Shown piece by piece: positions 25,786-36,975 of a stretch of 64,000 nt of DNA; positions within the stretch are counted from its first letter, which is position 1, and each line of letters opens with the position of its first letter. Source of the DNA: Cyprinodon diabolis (Eukaryota > Chordata > Actinopteri > Cyprinodontiformes > Cyprinodontidae); the NCBI GenBank assembly GCA_030533445.1, contig CM060064.1, positions 27,774,126 through 27,838,125 of the forward strand, in the 5' to 3' direction. Both the position numbers and the translations under genes were made by a program. Below the pieces are notes generated by a model. That model was not told the origin of the DNA and searched no databases. It saw only the letters and a list, made by a program, of their open reading frames with translations.

Positions 25786-26029
25786 AATTCCGGGTGAATT
25801 CTGAGTCTGTGTGCTGTGCCTGCTCTATTTATCCCCACAGAAATTCTGTAAATTACTCAACTCCTTGAAAAAGCTCATTTACAACACAAAGGGAGGCAAC
25901 TTTAACAAAGAAACCCCAGCACACCAGCTGAAGTCACCAAACCACATTCCTACATTTGCATTTGATTTGAAAATGGAGCACCAGAGGAGAGCCGTTAACA
26001 CCTTTGGGGGGATACTTGATACAAACTAG

Positions 26030-26049
26030 GTGCAGACTAAAGTCTGCAC
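26030..26049. repeat. Subterminal 20-nt hairpin of the piggyBac element
   Basis: GTGCAGACT and AGTCTGCAC are separated by AA, giving perfect 9-bp arms. The hairpin lies 14 bp inside the right TTAA. I see no partner at the left end. Confidence 0.9.
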
Positions 26050-26063
26050 TTTGGGACTTCTAG
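26049..26063 (-). repeat. piggyBac right terminal inverted repeat
   Basis: Read inward on the minus strand it is CTAGAAGTCCCAAAG, next to TTAA at 26064-26067. Confidence 0.8.
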
Positions 26064-26067
26064 TTAA

Positions 26068-26674
26068 AGTCTAAAATTAAAGACTAAAGGATTTCAAATT
26101 TATCTTCAGCTATTTACATAATTGGGGTACTTCTCTATCCGGAAAAGAATTCTTTTGGAATTGTTCTTTAAAGGTAAATGTAAGATAGAAAAAAAAAATC
26201 CTGATCTTTGATCCTCTCATCTGTATTTCTAATGTCAGCATTTTAATATTAATCTGTATGAATAAGCAGGGATTTAATTTGAGAGCTTTTGCTCATTATT
26301 TGCTCTGGTTTCATAACCTAGTCTTTTGGGGTTTTTTTCTGCTGTGCTATGACCCACCCTCATCTGGCCTGACCCAGGTTCTTTGCATCTATCCATCAGA
26401 TGACAGATAAACACAGGCTGTTTTTATAATAACAATGAAAACTTTGGTATTAGGATGACAATTACATAACACAATTATGGCCATTACTGTGGCAAATCCA
26501 TATATAAGCTCAAGACCTTGTGAATTCAGAAAAAAACAATTTCATAATGTGGATTGAGTCATTTCGTCTAATGTCAGTGCTATCCCTTTGAAACAGTGGA
26601 ATCTAGGCGTGATGACACTGAAGTCAATGGTACTACGGACATCCTTTTGTGGAAAAATATGTTTTTGATGGCCT
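26068..26674. other. Non-coding stretch
   Basis: No gene or repeat recognised between the piggyBac element and the next LTR. Confidence 0.5.
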
Positions 26675-26679
26675 TAATG

Positions 26680-27503
26680 TGTGATGCATGATCTTAGTAA
26701 TGACTGGTTTAATTACTCATTCCATTCACCTGTCTAACTCTGTCCAGTTGCTCATCACCTCTCATCTGATTCACCCGCTCCTGCCTCTGTCTAAGGTGCT
26801 TCCATCCAGGTCATCAGGGCAAGATTTTGTTTGTGCTCTCTACCCAGTGATGAGAGTGTTTTTAGGGTTCCTTGTTGCTTTTGATTACCTGATCCTGTTC
26901 TGCCTGTCAAACACTGAGCCTGCCTGCTCCCATCTGATCTTAGTGGTAAGAGTGTTTTTAGCATTACCTGAGTGTTTCTGATTACCTGATCCTGAACTGT
27001 TCTATCTCTCAGCCAATAAGCCTGCCTGTTCCCATCTGAATGGTTTCCCTAAGCTTTCTTTGGACTCCTGGATCTCTGACCCCGCCTGTTCCTGTCCTGA
27101 TCTATTTCCCTGACCTGGCTTTAGATTTCCAGAATCTCTGAGCCTGCCCCACTTCTGTTTTTATCTGTTTGCCTGACCCGTCTTGGGGCTCCTTCTTGTT
27201 GTCCAGGGCTGCAGCATCTTGGACACTCTCGGAGGCACCAGCCGCATCTTGTGGGCAGCCCTCTGGCTGGAATCAACCTTCTTCTCTAGGCATGGACTGA
27301 ACCTGTAAACCAGGTTGGTGACTCAAGTTCATAATCTTCCTCTGTTAGATTTACGTGGTCACTAACCTGTGTTCCTTTCTGCAGAGTTACCTGTCCAAGA
27401 CACCCTAGCCACTGTTACTCCGATCCGCTGGTTTTAAATTAATGCCTTTTGAATAATGTCTGTCTTGCCTCAAATACTGGGTCCTTCTTTTCGAATCAGG
27501 ACA
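26680..27503 (+). mobile_element. Solo LTR, family Y
   Basis: An 824-bp unit begins TGTGATGC and ends ATCAGGACA, flanked by TAATG on both sides (26675-26679 and 27504-27508), a perfect 5-bp target duplication. The interior is pyrimidine-rich, non-coding, and includes two tandem units of about 96 bp. The 3' end has an ACTGGGTCC word like that in the solo LTR at 31004-32203, so the two may be distant relatives. The plus-strand frame at 26688-26981 lies inside it and has no recognisable product. Confidence 0.8.
26847..27042 (+). repeat. Tandem repeat of about 96 bp in the LTR
   Basis: Two units start GTGATGAGAGTGTTTTTAG and GTGGTAAGAGTGTTTTTAG, and both continue through GATTACCTGATCCTG and GCCTGCCTG-TCCCATCTGA. 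Weaker, shortened echoes of the unit's end follow to about 27150. Confidence 0.8.
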
Positions 27504-27540
27504 TAATGTCACATTTGGGTCTGCCCTAATTCATGGTTAT

Positions 27541-27832
27541 GTTATGTAATATTTCAGTTTGGAAAAATTGATCCTGCAAAACTACTGACCCATTTCAACC
27601 TCTGCTTCATCAGTAAAAGTATTGAGTTTCAATGCCTTCTTAACAATGACCAGCTCTTTAAAGTCTTTGCTGGTTTCCATGCCAACCACATTACAGAGAC
27701 TGTCCAGGTTAAGTTGTTCAATGAAATTAGCATAAATTCAGACTCTAAAAGAAGCATAATTCTGGTATTTTTGGACCTCAATCAGTGTTTGATACTGTTG
27801 ATCACTCAATGTTTTAGGGCGTCTCGAAAACA
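27541..27832 (+). pseudogene. L2-like LINE reverse transcriptase, N-terminal piece
   Basis: The plus-strand translation reads in the order expected for L2/Rex-type non-LTR reverse transcriptases of fish: an RPIS-like start, a leader with FAGFHANHITETVQVKLFNE, and the motif IILVFLDLNQC that contains the first catalytic aspartate region. Stops and substitutions show that it is dead. It breaks off near 27832, and further pieces of the same kind of protein resume after about 28740. Confidence 0.65.
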
Positions 27833-28740
27833 GGGCAGGACAGGGGATTTTATGTGTCAGTAGGGAACTTCAAAACAGACACCAGAAAATTCCCACAAAT
27901 AAAGAAATCAACAACCAGTTAAGGTCAGGTGACATATTTAATTATAATCTCTTACTTTAAACAGAATTTAATACTGAAATAAAATGAAGTGTTCATGCAT
28001 CCATGTTATACATTGACTTTTTAAGTAAAAAAAACAACTTTAAAATCTAAAGTGTTTTTGAAGTAGAGAACAATAATCTTTCAGTTTGGTATCAAGACAA
28101 TTTCCTGATTCACATATTTTATAAAACACCTGAACTGACCGGTTTGTTTTTTATTTTTATTTTTTATGGCTTAATGATGGACGTGGGCTTTAGGCTGCCC
28201 TATAAGACTTTTAAAACTGGGTTTGAATGGCGACAAGGCCATTCTCAAGCACATATAAAGGTGCCCATTTGTGAGCCTGGATCAAGATTTATTGTTTATT
28301 ATGGTCATGGTGGGGAATCCTGCTTCACAGAAATAGGTTGACTCAAACATACTCAAAATGTGCAGGTTCATCTTTCAGCTCGTCATTTCACATTTCTGTC
28401 ACCAGTTCACCGCAGTTCTTACAGCAGTCCACACTTTCTCTCCTCTCTTTTTCTCATCGTCTTCTCCATATTTCCCATTGCCCGGCTTGCCACAGGTTTG
28501 CCTGCTGTGTCTAAAAGTGGCTTGCAGCAGCAACCCTGGCTGACAGCAGCTCATTGGCTAGTTTGTATCACATGTAGCCTGGTCCAGGATGCTCTGGAGG
28601 GATTTACCAAGTTAACAGGAGAAGCTGTGCAAATCAAGTAAGAAACTGTTGTCGGACAACATGCTGTAATTTATAAATGTTTTAAATCAGGTCAGGTCCA
28701 GATTAGCCAGCAGGTGGGTCCGGACCCTGGTCTGCTAATC
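27833..28740. other. Unidentified sequence between LINE pieces
   Basis: This separates two parts of one LINE. It may be an insertion or unrelated sequence next to two independent fragments. Open frames at 28144-28341 and 28358-28641 are not recognisable. I could not find inverted ends or a duplication. Confidence 0.4.
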
Positions 28741-28741
28741 C

Positions 28742-29018
28742 GTGACCTCTGATCTACACTCTCCCCTTAGCTCGGTTAATACTGTACTGGAAATAACCAG
28801 ATCGGTAAACATAACTATTCAGACAACACACATCACCCATAACATCACAATGTCACCAGGTGACTATGGACCCATCAAAGGGTTGGGTGCTCAGAACTCA
28901 GAACAGATCAATACATGGAGGTGCCATAATTTTCTTCAACTGAATAACTACAAAACTGAGGTCATCATTTTTGGACCAAAAGTTTTTTTGGCCAAAATCT
29001 TGGTGGCATGATGGACTC
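28742..29018 (+). pseudogene. L2-like LINE reverse transcriptase, middle piece
   Basis: The plus-strand frame includes [18 protein letters not shown], a block found just after the palm domain in L2-type reverse transcriptases. It is followed at once by an inserted SINE, and the same LINE resumes at about 29240. Confidence 0.7.
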
Positions 29019-29237
29019 CAGCTTTTTATTTTTTTTTATTTTTTTTGTTATTTCACTGTCACAAGTACAGAGCAATGAAATGAACTCTCTGCATTTAACC
29101 CAGCCCCTCGGGGAGCATTGTGGGGTTAAGGGTCTTTGCTCAGGGACCCAGAGTGGCAGTCTGTGGGACTGGGGTTTGAACTCAGAACCTCTGGATTCCA
29201 AGCGCAATGGTCTAACCAATAGGCCACCACTCCCCCC
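29019..29237 (-). mobile_element. tRNA-derived SINE inserted in the LINE
   Basis: On the minus strand a tRNA-like head starts near 29237, with an A-box-like TGGCCTATTGG and a B-box-like AGTTCAAACCC at normal spacing. A body containing CCCTGAGCAAAGACCC and CGAGGGGCTGGG follows, and it ends in an A/T-rich tail near 29020. It interrupts the LINE between its middle and 3' pieces, so it arrived later. The target duplication could not be fixed because the insertion site is T-rich. Confidence 0.75.
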
Positions 29238-29239
29238 AA

Positions 29240-29830
29240 ATGTTAATACTCTGACCTGAACCTTAAGTGACACATAAAGAAAGTTATTATGTCAGCTTTT
29301 AATCACCTGAAGAAAATTTCCAAGATAAAAGGACTAATGTCCAAGCAGGATCTAGAAAAACTCATTCATACATTCATCTTTAGTAGAATTGACTACTGCA
29401 ACAGTGTCTTCATAGGCTTGCCTAATAAGTCCATCAGACCGCTGCAGCTGATATGAAATGCTGCTGCCTTTGTTCTCACTACAACCAAGTAAGTAGAGTG
29501 TTTCAACCGCCGTTCTGAAGTCCTTACACAAGCTCCCTGTATGTCAGAGAATAGACTTTAACATCCTTCTATTAAGTCTATATCACCGAATTGATCAGGA
29601 CCTCAATAGATTTTTTGTCAGTGCCTCAACCTCCCAGACCACTCAGGTCTTCTATTTCAAGCCTACTCTGTACACCCAGAACTAGAACTAAACATGGAGA
29701 AGCAGCATTCAGTTCCTATGATCCACTAGAAGACTGTAAAAGTACTAAAAGCCTGAGATTGTTAAGTCAAAATTTGTTTAGAGCTGCGCCTGACTGTTGA
29801 AATTAAAACTGTTAACTGAAGTATTATTAA
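29240..29830 (+). pseudogene. L2-like LINE, C-terminal piece and tail
   Basis: The translation contains DLEKLIHTFIFSRIDYCNS followed by a GLPNKSIRPLQLI block, the thumb region typical of L2/Rex1-type LINEs in fish. A HITPVLKSLHWLPV-like region then appears in broken form near 29500-29560. Several frameshifts are present. The end near 29830 is approximate. Confidence 0.75.
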
Positions 29831-30998
29831 TTAAGATTGTGATCCTAATGTTTTATTTGTTTTGCAACCTGCTTTTATTGATCTTTTATTTTCATGTAAA
29901 ACAAATAAACTTGTCTTGCCTTAGATTTAATCACTGCACTTATCCACTACAGGCAGGCAAGGTCTTAAACGGCATCAATGCTAATCTGGTTCCATATCTC
30001 ATTAAACTTGCTTGTGTCTGCTTTAGCAGTCTTTCCAAAAGACAAAGAACAATTGCAAATGTGTACTATGTGTCTCTTTTCTGTGAGCTGTACTGCCTAG
30101 AGTATTTTTTAATGCATTCTGTTGTGATGCATTTTGCTTTCCTCTGTCTGTACTAAGATTCAAGGGTGCGTAATCAGGCGTGTCAGAAATTCTGAACAGT
30201 TTAGTTTTTACAAAATTGTCTGAGTCAAGAGTCAGGGACAGAAACACCACAATGTGCTGAAAACACCATCAGTGTCAATGTCGTTCTAAAAAAAAAAGCT
30301 TGTTTTTTTTTCTCCTCAGATGGCTGTGACCATGAGCTTTGTGCTAAAAAGGAAAATAAGAACACATTCTATCTTGTGAGACTTTAATAATGATATAAGC
30401 TTTTCACAGCTTTATTTTCTTTTTCATTTTTCAGTGCCTTCCAAACTTATGTTTGCCCCATAAGGATGAGCAATCCATTAAGTTAAACTTCTGTTGCAGC
30501 AGCGTAATTTCAACTGACAACTCTTTATTAGGCTACATCAATTCAGTAGAGGAAAAAGCATTCTAGTGTATGTTAAAAAATAATAATCTGCATGCAATCT
30601 CTTATGCAATATTCTAATCATCTAATTGGAGGGAAATGTCTAATTAATAACCCTTTACGTTTTGTATACCTGTGATATTGCACTACATCACAAAGAGGCA
30701 TGTTCACTTAGGTACTTGCCGCTAGGCTAAATGAGAAAAGTTATCTCTGAAAGTAAAAAAAAACCTAACATGCTCTCTTATTGCAAACTTAAGCACAAAA
30801 AATGACACTAATCACACTACATGGTGTTTCAATTTAAGCTTTGGTCAAAGCCCAAAATTTATCTTTTGGATAATATATACTACAGATGATTTACAAATAT
30901 AGATTATGAATACTGTATGCTAAAAAATGTAGAGAAGTATCTGTCATACTGTGGGACTCGCAACTTCTGGAATTGCTCTTAGAGACATGCTATTGTAT
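29831..30998. other. Non-coding stretch
   Basis: AT-rich. The 119-codon frame at 29797-30156 is rich in hydrophobic residues and cysteines but matches no family known to me; it probably reflects T-rich sequence. Confidence 0.5.
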
Positions 30999-31003
30999 CA
31001 TAC

Positions 31004-32203
31004 TGCCATGATCCTGGTGCTGATGGTTGGCTTTTTCCATCTGCTCCTGCTCACCTGCCTAATTGGCTCTGCCGCTGATTTTTGCTGATCTGATTCACCT
31101 GGTCCCCACAGCCAATGGCGTAACTATCGGTAAGCAGAGACTGCAGTTGCTTAGGGGCCCCGTCATTGATATTAAGTATACTGACCAGACCATATTTATA
31201 CCTCAACACATGCCAACATGATGTTGAGCCGTTTAAACACGACACCAATAGCAAAGCAGACGGTGGTACTTTTAATTACTATGTTAATATCTACGTATAT
31301 TTCATTAGATGGTTGGTAAAAAATACGCTCAAATAATATGTTTCAAACCGCAATAAAGATCTTAAAAGAACGCGATGTATATGAGTATTTAATTTTTTAC
31401 AATACGACTTGGAATTATGGGTAATCCAGAGAGTAGATTGAAACCATAACCGTTAGGTACAATGTGTTAGGGACGATGGATACAAAAAAGAAGTACTTAA
31501 GCGGATTTCAGAAAAGAAAAACCAAAAAAGAGCTGCTGGAAGAACGGAAAAAAACTTCCCAAAAATAAACACTTCTTTCCAAGAACCAAACGGGGAGAGG
31601 TGGACGTTGCCGCTGCTACAGCGAGTAAAGATTGCGACCAGGAGATGAATGGAGAGAGTGTGGGTGAGGAGGGGGGCTGTGAAGCTGAAGGTAGGCTAAT
31701 AAGACTCATTTTACAGCAGAATATAATAAAGTATATCCACGTCTAGTGAAGGCAAAGAAGGATGAAATGATGAGGTGTGTATGTATGGAGCACGTCTTGG
31801 ATCTGTTTGACCTTGGCTTGGATTCTCCCTGAATACCTTTTCGGCTCTCTGATCACCTGGTTTCTGAAACTGTTCTGGACTGGATTTCGGCTTTGGATTA
31901 TGCCTAATAGACACTGAGGCTTGCTCTGCGTCGGCTGGCACCAGCTCCCCCACACTCTGTGCTCTAAAGTGGTAACGACCGCAAGCGGCAAACAATCTCC
32001 CCCAGGTTTCTACTCTCTCAGAGTCGGACTGAGCTCTCAGGTCAGTGACATTTTGTAGTCTTTTTCCGCTCATCGTTTTTGTCAGTGACCTGAGTTTCCT
32101 GTCTCTGTCGCTCCCTTTTTTTTATTTTTCAATAAACTTGTTTGAAACATTCCGTTTTTCCGCTGAATATTGGGTCCAAGGTTCAGCGCCTGGAGCCTTA
32201 ACA
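31004..32203 (+). mobile_element. Solo LTR, family Z, interrupted
   Basis: It begins TGCCATGATCC and ends GCCTTAACA, and CATAC flanks both sides (30999-31003 and 32204-32208), a perfect 5-bp duplication. CAATAAAC near 32130 is a likely polyadenylation signal for the plus orientation. At 1200 bp it is longer than a normal LTR because a hAT-type fragment lies inside, from about 31111 to about 31790. The minus-strand frame at 31711-32073 lies inside it and is not a recognisable protein. Confidence 0.8.
31111..31790 (+). mobile_element. hAT-type element fragment within the solo LTR
   Basis: It begins near CAATGGCGTAACTA and has TTAGGGGCCCC near 31152. From 31479 a frame starts MDTKKKYLSGFQKRKTKK, a lysine-rich start that resembles the first exon of hAT transposases related to ZMYM1-like and TTF-type proteins. 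The following LPKINTFF-type segment appears after a one-base shift near 31560. The rest of the transposase is absent. The left boundary is suggested by the motif, the right one is uncertain, and no duplication was found. Confidence 0.45.
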
Positions 32204-32208
32204 CATAC

Positions 32209-34642
32209 TGACAAATGGAGCCTGGCCATATTTTCAGTTTCAGTTTGCACATCCAAACTGCCACGTCATCCGGATCTACCTTTGCCAGTCTTCTGCTGCT
32301 TCCCAAGCCTCCTCAAAAGGCATTAACATCCAAATCAGTTCTTTATGACTTCCTGCCTCCAAACAAATACAACCAACCTCTGCTCCCTTCACCAACCTGG
32401 TCTACATCCTTTCCAGTTTTTTTTACCTAAATTTGGGGGAAGATGTGCTGTAGAACAATAAAGATAGCGATTTGATTAGGTGCGCTCTGTGACAAAAACT
32501 TATAGGAAAGATTAATACAGAACATTGGGAAGAATGACCTTCAAGAGTTCATGCATCTCAAATTGACAACCCTTATTGGCTTGATTAAGTTAATTAATTA
32601 CAAAAGTTTTAAAAAACAAAAATAACTGTTTCAGTATTATATAAGCACAAGAAAAGTGGCTAAGTAATTTTTCAAGAGTAAAAGTATTTTTCTTGAAAAG
32701 AGTTGCTTTGTTTTACTCGATTCTGAGTTGAGGATAGTTGATATTTAAATGTTCAGAGCAATTAATAGAGACGATTGAGCAAATTCAGTTGATGCTGGAT
32801 TTCTTTACAGTTTATACAGTATAGTTTTGAAAGTATCTTACATAGGAATGCTGTTTCTAAATCTGTGTTGTTACTATTTTAAACAAAAGAGTTGTGTTGT
32901 AAATTTGCACCTGATCAATCATCCAAGCATTAGTATGTATTCATGTATGGGGGTTTATCTCATATTGGTCCCTTTGTTTGCTTATGGGATCTGTAACCTT
33001 TGAGGTTGTATTCTGCCGCTAATAGAGACTCCTTTCACTCTTCAATAAAACAGGACTGGGAGAGTTGGTTTAGCATTGTATGCTGAGAAGTGTCACTGTT
33101 CGCAGAAGGACGACTTTTGTTGGTCTGTCTGCAAAGTTTTGGTCCAGGTTATTAATTTTGTTGATGTGTTTTGTCAGTGGGATTCATGAAGTCAATAAAA
33201 CATTGTTTAACTGATTTTGAACAAAAGGTTCTTACGTTAAAAACACTGTTTTTATACTGAAGCACAAATCTTATCTGAGCACATCATCTAAATAAATACA
33301 TATGATGGTGTAAATGTTCAAAGACTTACATCAGTTCGAACTCCGTTCTGTATTCCTAAGTACATCATCCTCATCTTTTGGTTTCAAACATGTTAAAGCA
33401 AAAAATGCATGAAAGATAAAAAACTTCAGATTTATAAAATAACCAACATTTAGTCTGAAAAAAGGCTCAAATATAGTTTATATATATTCAAATCATATAT
33501 TTTAAAAGCTTCTTAAATTGAACCCAGCTGCATGTGATTTATTCTTAATATTTTAGTATTATACTTCATTCTAGGTTATAAAGTAAAGCACCCTTAAGTT
33601 CTTTGTATAGTGCTCCATAAATACACATTTTGTGTCATTGTTTTAATAACTATCATTATTACATAAGCCATCTATTTTCTGTTTTTATCTTCTATCTAAC
33701 CTCCTGGGGTACAGCTGTATAGCAAATACATTCAAATCTACCCATTCCTTCATGGTAGCTAACATGATGCTTCACAGTTTTGGTCAGTGAGCTTATGTAC
33801 CCCTGAAGTCTTAATCCTAGTCTTATCTAAAACCAAGGATAAAAATAACTATGTGTACATGATGACTTGTGATGTAATGTATTAAAGATGACTGGATCCA
33901 ATGTTCTCTGGGTATTTGCTCAGGATGATCATATTTCTAAAAGCACTCTAGTAAATAATGAACACACTCAATACATACAATCTAAACTGGATACATAGCA
34001 CAGCATCTAATGTAATCAATACAGTTAAAGTAAGATAAAAATTAGAGCACTCTATTTAAAATTTCATCCTTTAAAAAATGGTCACAAGTATATGGCTAAT
34101 TGTCATGGGGAAAAAGTATGATTTGTAGAGAGTTTAGGTGTTGTGTTTATAGTTCAGCAGAAAGGGTGAGCGAGTTTGTACATTAATTACATGTTGTGGC
34201 CATTTTGCCTCAAATACTAGGTTTTGTGCTAAACATTTGAGGAAACATGAAAAATTATATATGAGAGCTAACTATGCTTTTGATTTTGTTTGGCAAAAAA
34301 ACAGATTTGTCTCTGATCTGATCAGACATACTTTTAGTTTGTTGCTGTGGATTTATGGGGTTGAATGCGGCCTTGTCTTGACAAGTAACTCCAGACGTCT
34401 CAATCTGTTGGTCCACAGTGGTCTGCTTTCACATTTTAAAACATGCAGGGAGACTGCTTAATTTTGTGACAGTGCAGTGTTGCCAGTTGCTTTCAGGGGC
34501 TTCTTAACCTGAAAGTTACAGGTGTAACTCCTAGCAGATAAAAGTTACATTGTGTTCTTTAACCATATTGTTCTAATTTTCAAGTATTTTAAAATTATAT
34601 CTACTACTCATTAGTACAAGAAAGAGAAGAACTTGCAGATAG
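32209..34642. other. Non-coding stretch
   Basis: No gene recognised. It is AT-rich with several A/T runs. The frame at 34237-34461 has no recognisable product. Confidence 0.5.
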
Positions 34643-34650
34643 CTTTAGGT

Positions 34651-35045
34651 TAAAGGTCTTCAACAGGGCATCCGCGACCCCTAGGGGGTCCTCGGAGATA
34701 CTGCATGGGGGTTGTAAAAGTTTTGGTTGATTTGACTTTTTTTTATATTCCCCACTCCTTTTTTTTTTACATTAATTGAAATGTCTTTAAATACACCTTA
34801 ACATGAATTCAACACACTGTAGTAAATCGATAAATGGAGGCAGAAGATGCCTTTCAGGCATCAATGCACACATTAAGTGATACACAGGTGCTCTTTCAAG
34901 CTGGGCACCATTTCATTCACAACACTCCATCTGTAATAGAGTGACTATAGGACCAGTTTTATATATATAACAATTTCATACAATATATGTAATTAGGGGG
35001 TCCCCGCTCCATCTCGCCACCAGTTTTGGGGGTCCAAGACCCCTG
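34651..35045. mobile_element. Short non-autonomous hAT-type element
   Basis: The ends read inward are TAAAGGTCTTCAACAGGG and CAGGGGTCTTGGACCCCC. The flanks are CTTTAGGT (34643-34650) and CTTTAGGG (35046-35053), an 8-bp duplication with one mismatch, the length typical of hAT transposons. CCGCGACCCCTAGGGGGTCC near the left end is a landmark of a common vertebrate repeat. There is no transposase frame. It is 395 bp long. Confidence 0.75.
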
Positions 35046-35053
35046 CTTTAGGG

Positions 35054-36765
35054 TGTACTTTTTGTTTTTGCCAAATGACTGTTCTTTTTCACGGATCATC
35101 ATCCAGAATGTCCTGTACAGAGCTTGAGATTAACATGATATATGCTTGTAACCGTTATTATAGCTTACGACTCTAGTTTATATGCACATCTCGAAACGGT
35201 TATACAAGAAGATTCCAAAAATAACACATGAATTGGAGAAGAGATTAAAGGAACTGAATCATGGACTGACAAATACATAATGATGTCTTGGACATGAGAG
35301 GAAGAGAAAAAAAAACAACATATAAAATAGGGGATTACAGATATCAGCAGTACTGAGTCAGTGGGACGTCACAGAAAGGGGGGTGATGGATGATGGATAA
35401 ATAATCTGGGAACATCTGGACATGCTGGCTCCAAGGTGGTGCCCTGTACTGAAAATGTCTGCTTGTGTGCTCTTTCCTTTTTTTCAGAAGCTAAGAGAGA
35501 AGTTAAATGTGACCAAAATAGTTTGTAGTTAATCCTCAGTTTAAAACACAACATTGTTTTCTATTTCAACTGCTGTTCTTACTTCATCAGTTGTTAATTA
35601 AAAAGCTGCATGACAACCTCATAACCGAACAAAGAGATAAGCTGCACAGCTTTTTAAACTATTAATTTCTTCTTTCTTAAATCAATTTATTGAATCACAC
35701 ACAAAAAACAAAAAGTTCCCATCAGATATTAGAGCTTTATGTTGGTATGTAATTACATAAATTATCTGTCAAAAAACAAAAAAGGTAGGAACTCTGACTA
35801 AACTGATTGTGATCACTAATCACATTTTTGCAGCATCATGAGCTTTTAGTCTCTTTCTTCTTAGAGCTCCTTGACTTGAAATTAGAAGAATTACTGCACA
35901 GGTCTGTTAGGAAATCCATTACATATTTAATATTGACATATCAAGTATTTAGTCTATGAAAACATTAACCAAGTAGGCTTCATGTGTCTTAATCCACTTT
36001 TATTTAACTTGGTAAAAAAAAAAAAAAAAAAAAAAAACAGATGCCAACTAATATAACATTAATTACCGCCACATCTGCAAAGGAACTTGCATTTCATATT
36101 TACTCTTTCCTATTTTATATTCCAGTAAATAAAAATGTCATAAAAGGATTCACATTAAAAGGAATCCTAAAACAGCCCCCCATAGTCAATTTTGTGGTAT
36201 ACAGTTAGTTTAATTACACTGAGTTGATCATGTAGAGAACCTGTAATCCTGAATGCATCATAGGGAATTATGCAAGTGGAGCCTGTTCTTGAGTATGGTA
36301 AAAAGACAATGATATGTTATTTGACTATGAACATTAAATATGAATCCTTCCCTCTAGAAGCATGATTTTTTCAGCTCATAATTAAACTTAAACATTGGTA
36401 AAATAGGAGGGAAATGTTTCAGTTCACTGAAGCCAGATTCCTAACTTGTGCAGAAATATAATACTTAATATGGAACTGTAATACAAAGCTTTCTTTATTC
36501 ATTTCTTTAACATTATTGTTTAACTATTTTTTATCATAACCCTCATACTGAAGTGTGCTTAATGAATGTTCATGCTGTACAAGTTTAGGTTGAAAGTAAA
36601 ACACTAGTGGTACTCAGACTGAGATTTTTATGTATTTCTAATAAGTTAAATGAAATGCTTCCATAGGTCCTGTGTGCTTTTTATAGAAATGTTTCTGGTT
36701 TAACCCCAAAGGAGATAGATAGGAGTTTCCACAGAATTGGCATTTAACTGATCCAGATTGGAGAC
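35054..36765. other. Non-coding stretch
   Basis: No gene recognised. It includes a run of 24 A at 36014-36037. Confidence 0.55.
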
Positions 36766-36767
36766 AT

Positions 36768-36975
36768 CAACACAGCTTTATTCATAAAGCCCTTCAAAAC
36801 GACCACAGCTGCCACAAAGTGCTGTACATACCAAGAAAGGTTAAAATTGTATAAGAACAACATAGAAGTATAAAGGAATAAACCAAATGTAATAAAATAC
36901 ATTTATTAAAACAAATAAAACCATGTAAGTGAATAACAGAAAGCCTGGCATCAGAAAGACTGTCCAGAACCTCCA
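36768..36975 (+). repeat. Dispersed teleost repeat, family C
   Basis: It contains CAGCTTTATTCATAAAGCCC and CCACAAAGTGCTGTACAT, the opening words of another common fish interspersed repeat with a GTGCTGTACA core. It is non-coding and its boundaries are approximate. Confidence 0.5.

Larger units (their letters stand above)
22812..26067 (-). mobile_element. piggyBac-family DNA transposon, apparently complete
   Basis: The unit is flanked by TTAA on both sides (22812-22815 and 26064-26067), the target site of piggyBac transposons. Ends read inward are CACTAGATGTCCCAGAG at the left and CTAGAAGTCCCAAAG at the right: an inverted repeat of about 15-17 bp with a 2-base gap and two mismatches. The interior holds one uninterrupted transposase frame on the minus strand, about 280 bp of leader at the right and about 1.16 kb of 3' sequence at the left. 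The full length of about 3.25 kb is normal for the family. With intact ends and frame, this copy could be recent or still mobile. Confidence 0.92.

Noticed and set aside
29019..29237. A functional tRNA gene on the minus strand
   Set aside because: The A and B boxes are present, but the sequence continues into a SINE body and the tRNA arms do not pair well.
31711..32073. 120-codon minus-strand frame
   Set aside because: It lies in the antisense direction across the solo LTR and the fragment inserted in it, with no recognisable domain.
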